A DNA stretch of 17,526 nucleotides. Source: Acidobacteria bacterium 37-71-11 (GTDB taxonomy: Bacteria; Acidobacteriota; Thermoanaerobaculia; Thermoanaerobaculales; Thermoanaerobaculaceae). Both the position numbers and the translations under genes were made by a program. Each line of letters begins with the position of its first letter. The stretch's first letter is position 1. The notes below the pieces were generated by a model. That model was not told the DNA's origin. It made no database searches and saw only the letters and a program-made list of their open reading frames with translations. The DNA lies in assembly GCA_002279285.1 (NCBI GenBank), contig NCBR01000015.1:1-17526 (forward strand), read 5' to 3'. Of the stretch, positions 13,202 to 17,526 are shown in pieces.

Positions 13202-13340
13202 GGCGTCGGAGGGTAAGAAGAAGCGCGCGCGGCGCGCGCGCCCCACACGGAAGAGACGATACGGAACACCAATGTGGGGCGCGACCGCCGGGCGCGCTGT
13301 CGTTCGCTTCGGAAGGCAAGAGAAAGCGCGCGCGCCCCAC
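13202..13340. repeat. Compound GC-rich direct and inverted repeat
   Basis: Two imperfect direct copies are present: 13202-13246 (GCGTCGGAGGGTAAGAAGAA, then a GC-alternating run and CGCGCCCCAC) and 13306-13340 (GCTTCGGAAGGCAAGAGAAA, then a shorter GC run and CGCGCCCCAC). The first has an expanded GCGCGC tract. Between them TGTGGGGCGCG (13273-13283) is a perfect inverse of CGCGCCCCACA (13237-13247), giving an 11-bp stem with a 25-base loop. It may act as a transcription stop, a recombination product or simple slippage DNA; function unknown. Confidence 0.7.
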
Positions 13341-13427
13341 CCGAGCACAACACCACCCAGGTTCGGGGCGGGCGCCGGAGCGATGCGACCGGCGCGCCTC
13401 CAATGACCATACGTGCCTGGGGGACCC

Positions 13428-14639
13428 TCAGCGAACGAGCGCTGGCGTCGCGGCGGCGACGGCGGCGAGCGCCTGCTCGAGGTCGGCGCGCACATCCTCG
13501 AGGTCCTCGCACCCGACCGCGAGGCGGACCAGGCCGGGCGTGATCCCCTGCCGGAGCTGCTCCTCGGCGGCGACCTTCGAGTGCGTCATCGAGGCCGGGT
13601 GCTCGACCAGCGACTCGACGCCGCCGAGCGACACCGCCAGGGTGATCATCTTGACCGCGTTCATCAGCCGCCGGCCGGCGTCGACGCCGCCGCGCAGCTC
13701 GAACGCCAGCACCGCGCCGGGGCCGTCCATCTGCCGCTTCGCAAGCTCGAACTGCGGGTGCGAAGGCAGACCCGGGTAGCGCACCCACTCCACTGCCTCG
13801 TGCCCCTCGAGCCACGCGGCGATCGCCTGGGCGTTGGCCTGTGCGCGCTCGACCCGCATCCCGAGGGTGCGGATCCCGCGCAACACCAGCCACGCCTGGT
13901 GCGGGTCCATCGTGAAGCCGAACGAGCGCGCGACGTCGGCGAGCGCCGCCAGCACCTTCGGCTCGCGCGCCACCACGATCCCCGCAACCACGTCGGCGTG
14001 CCCGTTGAGCGACTTCGTCATCGAGTGCAGCACGACGTCGGCGCCGAGTTCGATCGGGCGCTGCAGGTGCGGGCCGGCGAAGGTGTTGTCCACCACCAGC
14101 GGCGCGCCCACCGCGTGCGCGGCCTTCGCCGCGGCCTCGAGGTCCACGAGGTCGAGCGTCGGGTTCGCCGGCGTCTCGACGAATACCATCCGTGTCTCCG
14201 GCCTGATTGCAGCGGCAAGAGCAGCGTGGTCGGCGGCCGGGACGAACGTCGAGGCGACGCCGAGTCGCGTGAAGTACTTTTCGAGCAGGCCGCGCGACGG
14301 GCCGTAGAGCGGGTGCGCGCCGACCACGTGATCGCCGTTGTGGAGGAAGGCGAGGAACGCCGTGCTCACCGCCGCCATCCCGGTCGCGGTCCCGATCGCC
14401 CCGCACCCACCTTCGAGGTGGGCGACGCACTCCTCCAGCGCCGCGGTCGTGGGGTTGCCGAGGCGGGTGTAGATCGGCCCTGCCGAGGTGCCGGCGAAGC
14501 GCGCGGCGCCCTCCTCGGCGGTCGGGAACGCGAACGTCGACGTCTGATAGATCGGCACCGACACCGCGCCGCGGTGGTCCGCAGGATCGAGCCCGCCGTG
14601 GATTTCCTTCGAGTGCCGCCCCTTGAGCTTGGAAGCCAT
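13428..14639 (-). CDS. Cys/Met-metabolism PLP enzyme (methionine gamma-lyase / cystathionine gamma-synthase-like)
   Basis: This 403-residue fold-type I PLP enzyme belongs to the Cys/Met metabolism family. It shows VPIYQTSTFAFP (28-39), YTRLGNPT with Y57 and R59 that bind phosphate of the partner subunit's PLP, GTATGMAAV (83-91), Y112 stacking on PLP, DNTFA with D184, and the Schiff-base lysine K209 in SMTKSLNGHADV. The N-terminal KEIHGG and overall form are closest to methionine gamma-lyases, which release methanethiol from methionine, but cystathionine gamma-synthase or lyase and O-acetylhomoserine sulfhydrylase cannot be excluded. The lyase-type Cys two residues after that Tyr (YGC) is replaced: here the string is LYGPSRG. 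The start ATG at 14639 has GGGGGAGG upstream; a TTG at 14657 is less likely. It follows the EamA gene by 67 bases. Confidence 0.88.
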   Translation of the reverse strand: MASKLKGRHSKEIHGGLDPADHRGAVSVPIYQTSTFAFPTAEEGAARFAGTSAGPIYTRLGNPTTAALEECVAHLEGGCGAIGTATGMAAVSTAFLAFLHNGDHVVGAHPLYGPSRGLLEKYFTRLGVASTFVPAADHAALAAAIRPETRMVFVETPANPTLDLVDLEAAAKAAHAVGAPLVVDNTFAGPHLQRPIELGADVVLHSMTKSLNGHADVVAGIVVAREPKVLAALADVARSFGFTMDPHQAWLVLRGIRTLGMRVERAQANAQAIAAWLEGHEAVEWVRYPGLPSHPQFELAKRQMDGPGAVLAFELRGGVDAGRRLMNAVKMITLAVSLGGVESLVEHPASMTHSKVAAEEQLRQGITPGLVRLAVGCEDLEDVRADLEQALAAVAAATPALVR

Positions 14640-14656
14640 ACGCCCTCCCCCGCGCA

Positions 14657-14685
14657 ATTTAACACTGCCGGTGGTTCCGCGTCAT
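14657..14685 (-). promoter_or_regulatory. Candidate sigma-70 promoter for the PLP enzyme
   Basis: Reading the minus strand, ATGACG (14685-14680) and TTAAAT (14662-14657) are separated by exactly 17 bases, each matching four of six consensus bases. This is one of the few AT-rich hexamers in the area. The start site would fall about ten bases before the ATG, just leaving the GGGGGAGG ribosome site, so the leader would be very short. It would let the enzyme be transcribed apart from the EamA gene. Confidence 0.3.
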
Positions 14686-14706
14686 GCGGGACTCGGCGAC
14701 CGCGCT

Positions 14707-15600
14707 TCAGGCCCTGGCCACCGCCTGCTGGTCGCGCAGCACCAGCGTGACTCCCGCGAACACCACCACCGCGCCCGCCACCATGCTCCAGGTGACCGCC
14801 TCGCGCAGCAGCAGCGCGCCCAGGATCACCGCCACCACCGGGTTGACGTAGGTCGAGGTCGCGACCCTGGTCGCGCCCCAGTGCTGCAGCAGGTAGAAGT
14901 ACGCCGCGAACGCGACCACCGAGCCGACCACCACGAGGTACGCGAGCGACGCCGCCGCGCGCAGCGTCAGCGGCCCGACCATCGCCCGCCCCTCGACGAG
15001 CGAGACCGCGAGCAGCACGATCGCGCCCGTCGCCATCTGCGCCACCGAGATCGCCATCGGTTGGAACGCCCCGCGGATCCGCCGCGCCCACAGCGAGCCG
15101 ACGGTCCACGTCACCACCGACAACTCCGCCGCCACCGCCGGCACCAGCGGCACCGCGCCCGCTCGCCACGGCTCGAACATCACCACCGTCCCCGCGAAGC
15201 CGATCACGATCCCCGTCCACCCCAGCGCGCGCGGCCCCGGCTCCCCGGGGAACAGCGGCGACAGCAGCGCCGACCACAGCGGGCTCGTGGTCAGCAGCAG
15301 CGCGGTGAACCCGGAGTCCAGACGCGTCTCCGACCAGAACACGAGCCCGTTGCTCACCGCGATCAGCAGCACGCCGATCCCGGCCACCGGCAGCCAGCGC
15401 CGCAGCGGGCCCGCGAACGTCACCCCCGACACCCGCGCCACCGCGAACGCGAGCGCCGCCGCGAGCGTGTATCGAACCCCGGCGTAGAACAGCGGCGAGA
15501 AGCTCTCGAGGCCGACCTTGATCGCGAGGTAGGTGCTCCCCCAGATGACGCAGATCGCGCCGTACGCGAGGCCGAGTCGAAAGCGCGAGGGTTCGCTCAC
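14707..15600 (-). CDS. EamA (DMT superfamily) transporter
   Basis: This 297-residue inner-membrane protein has about ten hydrophobic helices in two EamA repeats. The first repeat opens with GLAYGAICVIWGSTYLAIKVGLES, the typical N-terminal signature (W-G-S/T-x-Y/F). The second ends VVAVILGALLLREAVTW followed by a last helix (VAGAVVVFAGVTLVL), the RhaT/YdcZ-type pattern. Family members export amino acids and other metabolites; the substrate here is unknown. The GTG at 15600 (VSEPSRFRLG) is preferred because upstream in-frame sequence is Arg/Gly-rich and runs through the dispersed repeat. Its GGAGAG is rather far away (about 13 bases). It is followed by a Cys/Met-type PLP enzyme, so export of a sulfur amino acid or product is a reasonable guess. 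Confidence 0.9.
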   Translation of the reverse strand: MSEPSRFRLGLAYGAICVIWGSTYLAIKVGLESFSPLFYAGVRYTLAAALAFAVARVSGVTFAGPLRRWLPVAGIGVLLIAVSNGLVFWSETRLDSGFTALLLTTSPLWSALLSPLFPGEPGPRALGWTGIVIGFAGTVVMFEPWRAGAVPLVPAVAAELSVVTWTVGSLWARRIRGAFQPMAISVAQMATGAIVLLAVSLVEGRAMVGPLTLRAAASLAYLVVVGSVVAFAAYFYLLQHWGATRVATSTYVNPVVAVILGALLLREAVTWSMVAGAVVVFAGVTLVLRDQQAVARA

Positions 15601-15696
15601 CGCCGCGCATCGTACTCTCCCGCTGCCGCGGCCCCGCCGAGCGCACACCCGCCTGATCGCACCGCCTCCGCCGCCGCAGCTTGGGATCCCGCGCTT

Positions 15697-15795
15697 TCTG
15701 ACCACGGCCCACTGACCACGCCTCTGCCCTTCTCTGACCACGGACCCCTGACCACGGACCACGTCTTCGTTCTGTCCGGCGCCCACCCTCTTGGC
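15697..15795 (-). repeat. Dispersed GTGG-rich intergenic repeat, copy 4 (inverted)
   Basis: On the minus strand this reads a GGCGCCGGACAGAAC head, then GAAGACGTGG (15768-15759) followed by several GTCCGTGGTCAG / GTGGTCAGTGGGCC units down to about 15697. The same GAAGACGTGG core is at 2919-2928 and 10099-10108, and GTGGTCAG units are at 3016-3030. It lies upstream of both the EamA gene (minus) and the tRNA gene (plus), so it could overlap their promoters. Confidence 0.75.
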
Positions 15796-15831
15796 GGCCG
15801 CCCGCCCCTGTGGTACCTTTCGCCGGCTGGG

Positions 15832-15907
15832 GCCAACGTAGCTCAGCTGGTAGAGCAGCTGATTCGTAATCAGCAGGTCCGCGGTTCAATCCCGCGCGTT
15901 GGCTCCA
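15832..15907 (+). tRNA. tRNA-Thr (anticodon CGT), CCA encoded
   Basis: A complete 76-base cloverleaf. The acceptor stem GCCAACG pairs with CGTTGGC. The D arm is GCTC/GAGC with AGCTGGTA loop. The anticodon stem GCTGA/TCAGC encloses TTCGTAA, so the anticodon is CGT and reads ACG threonine codons. The variable loop is AGGTC and the T arm is CGCGG/CCCGCG-type with TTCAATC. The discriminator is T at 15904, and CCA is encoded at 15905-15907. No integrase or att duplication is seen next to it. Confidence 0.97.
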
Positions 15908-15920
15908 ATCTGCAATCCTC

Positions 15921-15954
15921 AGGTACCTGGTACCTCATTGTTTCATCTTTTGCC
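15921..15954 (+). terminator. Possible terminator downstream of tRNA-Thr
   Basis: AGGTACC-T-GGTACCT (15921-15935) is a perfect 7-bp dyad around one base; as RNA it could fold as AGGTA/TACCT with a CCTGG loop. It is followed by the T-rich string CATTGTTTCATCTTTTG. The T tract is interrupted and not immediately adjacent, so a weak terminator for the tRNA transcript, or merely a protein-binding dyad, are both possible. Confidence 0.35.
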
Positions 15955-15968
15955 ACGCGCGTCGAAAC

Positions 15969-16018
15969 GTGAGTGTGGCTGACGACGCAGTGGTTCCTGT
16001 GTCAGCCCCAGGCCTCAC
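15969..16018 (+). other. Long imperfect hairpin upstream of the acid phosphatase
   Basis: GGCTGAC (15977-15983) pairs with GTCAGCC (16001-16007) around 17 bases, and an outer GTGAG (15969-15973) pairs with CTCAC (16014-16018). There is no T run after it. It sits 100 bases before the phosphatase start, in a leader-like position, and may be a terminator remnant, a regulatory leader structure or chance. Confidence 0.3.
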
Positions 16019-16118
16019 TTCCTACCCGGCGGGATTCTTGGTCCAATCGAGCGGCCAATGGGTCCCTTCCACCTGAATTTACCGACATTCTGATGGAGAA
16101 TGCGGGTTGGAGGTGCAC

Positions 16119-16889
16119 ATGACCCGCCACTGGTCACTCGTCCTCGCCGCCGTCGTTGCGGCGGCGTGCCACAGCGTCGCGCCCGCCCCAGCGCCAAGAG
16201 CACTGCCTGAGGCGGCACCCGCGGCTGCGGCGCCGCAGGCGTCCCCCACTCCGGCGGCGATCCGCCTCCCGGAGGCAATCCGCTGGGTCCGCGACTCGGC
16301 CGAGCACCGCGCCATCTACCTGCAGGTCTATCGGCAGGCGGCCGAGCGCGTCGAGCGCGAGGCCGCCAGGCACCCGGCGGGCACGTGGGCGGTCGTCCTC
16401 GACGCCGACGAGACGGTGCTCGACAACTTGCCGTACGAGATCGAGCGCGTGGAGCAGCGGCTGCCGTTCGACGCCGCAAGCTGGCACGCCTGGACCGAGA
16501 AGCGCGCCGCTCTGCCGCTGCCCGGCGCCGCGGCGTTCCTTGCCCGCGTCCATGAGCTCGGCGGCAAGATCGCGATCGTCACCAACCGCGCCGCGAGCGA
16601 GTGCCCGGACACCGAGGCGAACTTCCGCGCCGACAAGCTCCCGTTCGACGTGATGCTGTGCATGCCGGCGGGCGGCCCGCTCGACAAGAACCCGCGCTTC
16701 GCGGCCGTGGCGAACGGGACGACGCCCGCGGGGTTGCCGCCGCTGACGATCGTCGCGTTTCTCGGCGACAACATCTTCGACTTCCCCGGCCTGCGTCAGG
16801 CGATCGCGCAGCAGGGCGACGATGCGTTCGCCCAGTTCGGCAGGGAGTTCTTCGTTCTCCCGAATCCGATGTACGGCAGCTGGCACTGA
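16119..16889 (+). CDS. HAD-family acid phosphatase, class B / lipoprotein e(P4)-like
   Basis: This 256-residue exported phosphatase has a short signal (MTRHWSLVLAAVVAAAC) with Cys17 after Ala-Ala-Ala, a weak lipobox, so probably a lipoprotein in the envelope. After an Ala/Pro-rich linker (about 20-48) comes the HAD core. Motif I is VLDADETVLDN with nucleophile D95 and acid D97, motif II is IVTNR, and motif IV is LGDNIFDFPG. This is the pattern of the acid phosphatase (class B and e(P4)) group that dephosphorylates nucleotides such as NMN or 5'-AMP outside the cytoplasm. The ATG at 16119 is chosen because GGAGG (16109-16113) is five bases ahead; an upstream TTG at 16107 would overlap that site. 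It stands alone, followed by a hairpin. Confidence 0.9.
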   Translation: MTRHWSLVLAAVVAAACHSVAPAPAPRALPEAAPAAAAPQASPTPAAIRLPEAIRWVRDSAEHRAIYLQVYRQAAERVEREAARHPAGTWAVVLDADETVLDNLPYEIERVEQRLPFDAASWHAWTEKRAALPLPGAAAFLARVHELGGKIAIVTNRAASECPDTEANFRADKLPFDVMLCMPAGGPLDKNPRFAAVANGTTPAGLPPLTIVAFLGDNIFDFPGLRQAIAQQGDDAFAQFGREFFVLPNPMYGSWH

Positions 16890-16896
16890 GTCCCGC

Positions 16897-16917
16897 GGCG
16901 GCGTGACCGGCGCCGCC
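16897..16917 (+). terminator. Possible terminator after the acid phosphatase (hairpin without T run)
   Basis: GGCGGCG (16897-16903) pairs with CGCCGCC (16911-16917) around a seven-base loop, eight bases after the stop codon. No T tract follows, so Rho-independent termination is doubtful, though such bare GC hairpins are common after genes in high-GC bacteria. Confidence 0.4.
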
Positions 16918-16921
16918 GGCG

Positions 16922-16950
16922 TTGACAAACCCGCGCGGCCGTACTACCAG
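16922..16950 (+). promoter_or_regulatory. Candidate promoter for the TonB-dependent receptor
   Basis: A consensus TTGACA (16922-16927) is followed 17 bases later by TACCAG (16945-16950), only three of six matches to the -10 consensus. It lies 49 bases before the receptor ATG and after the preceding gene's hairpin, a sensible place. No Fur-box-like inverted repeat is visible. Confidence 0.35.
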
Positions 16951-16998
16951 GGACCAACGGTGACTGGGCGGGCCGGCCCGGCCGAGTGAGGAGACCCC

Positions 16999-17526
16999 AT
17001 GGACGCGAGCACCACGACGAGGACGGCGCCGGAGCCTCGCTCCGCGCCCCGAGGATGGGCCCGTGCCGGGCTGCCGCTGGGCATCGCGCTGCTGCTTGCC
17101 GGTGCGGCCGCGGCGCGCGCCGATGGACCGGCGCCGATACCGACACCGACGCCGACACCCACCGAGCAGGCGATCCCGCACGGGTCCGCCACCGAGATCG
17201 TCGTCACGGCGCCGCGCATGGACATCCCGCTGAAGGAGAACCCGGCGGCGACCACGGTGATCGAGGGCGAGGCGCTCGCCACCCTGCCGCGGACGATCGG
17301 CGCCGACGAGGCGCTCAGGCTCGTGCCCGGCGTCAAGGTGGACAACCAGGCCGACGAGGAGAGGGTGCACCTCTCGATCCGCGGCCAGGGGATCCTGACG
17401 GAGCGCGGCATCCGCGGCATCAAGGTGGTGCTCGACGGCCTGCCGCTCAACGACCCGACCGGCTTCGCGCCGGACCTGTTCGACGTGGACTGGGCGACGG
17501 TCAAGCGCATCGAGGTGTTCCGCGGC
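16999..17526 (+). CDS. TonB-dependent receptor (N-terminal 176 residues, cut by window end)
   Basis: This open frame runs off the window. It encodes an outer-membrane receptor that takes up a scarce ligand using TonB energy. A rather long signal peptide ends near residue 41 (LLLAGAAAARA-DG). A Pro-Thr repeat (48-55) and the TonB-box-like EIVVTAPR (66-73) follow. The plug domain starts with NPAATTVIEGEAL (81-93) and shows ADEALRLVPGVKV (102-114), LSIRGQG (125-131) and VVLDGLPLNDP (143-153), then VKRIEVFRG at the window edge. GAGGAG is five bases ahead of the ATG. The barrel is missing, so no ligand (siderophore, cobalamin, sugar or other) can be named. Confidence 0.95.
   Translation, partial: MDASTTTRTAPEPRSAPRGWARAGLPLGIALLLAGAAAARADGPAPIPTPTPTPTEQAIPHGSATEIVVTAPRMDIPLKENPAATTVIEGEALATLPRTIGADEALRLVPGVKVDNQADEERVHLSIRGQGILTERGIRGIKVVLDGLPLNDPTGFAPDLFDVDWATVKRIEVFRG

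Larger units (their letters stand above)
12805..13427. other. Gene-free intergenic stretch
   Basis: This 623-bp stretch lies between homoserine dehydrogenase and the upstream PLP enzyme, both on the minus strand. I see no ORF with a ribosome site or recognisable protein. It contains the hom ribosome-binding site at its left end, a REP-like hairpin (12997-13014), a locally AT-richer patch near 13110-13140 (TTTGTACC, GAGTTTTTAACC) that could carry a promoter, and a compound GC-rich repeat (13202-13340). No intrinsic terminator with a T tract follows the PLP gene. Confidence 0.7.

Noticed and set aside
15832..16118. Prophage or integrative element inserted at tRNA-Thr
   Set aside because: The tRNA is intact, but no integrase and no direct repeat of the tRNA 3' end is visible nearby; flanking genes are ordinary.

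Overview
This is a GC-rich bacterial window with frequent GTG starts, many 4-base ATGA/GTGA gene overlaps, and clear Shine-Dalgarno sequences. A TonB-dependent receptor, a MacA-type periplasmic adaptor and a probable lipoprotein phosphatase indicate a Gram-negative (diderm) host. The gene mix and dispersed GTGG-rich intergenic repeats are compatible with an Acidobacteriota-like metagenomic genome, but that placement is a weak inference.

Layout. Positions 1-~982 are phage tail genes: the end of one gene, a small tail-completion-like gene, an intrinsic terminator and the start of a tail-tube-like gene. At about 971-988 the tail gene runs in frame into the C-terminal part of peptide chain release factor 1 (prfA). 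From there the sequence looks like ordinary chromosome: prfA end, a four-helix membrane protein and prmC, all overlapping by 4 bases. After a tandem/dispersed repeat comes a minus-strand four-gene ABC export operon (7426 to 3083: adaptor, ATPase, two FtsX/MacB-type permeases). Next are an ACT-domain protein and an M23 peptidase (minus), then a thiamine-binding-family protein and a YefM/YoeB-type toxin-antitoxin pair (plus). The pair has a recognisable paired-palindrome operator and is bracketed by two copies of the dispersed repeat. A 341-bp gap with many predicted hairpins follows.

The right half holds an overlapping homoserine dehydrogenase-aldehyde dehydrogenase pair (minus), a 623-bp gene-free stretch with GC-rich repeats, a Cys/Met-metabolism PLP enzyme with an EamA transporter (minus), a tRNA-Thr(CGT), a secreted HAD acid phosphatase (plus) and the first 176 codons of a TonB-dependent receptor (plus) cut by the window end.

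I see no CRISPR array, transposase or obviously new multi-gene defence system. The observations most worth a second look are the phage-prfA chimera (assembly artefact or real rearrangement), the dispersed repeat family and its relation to the toxin-antitoxin module, the conserved geometry of the YefM-like operator, and the hairpin-rich element at 10128-10345.
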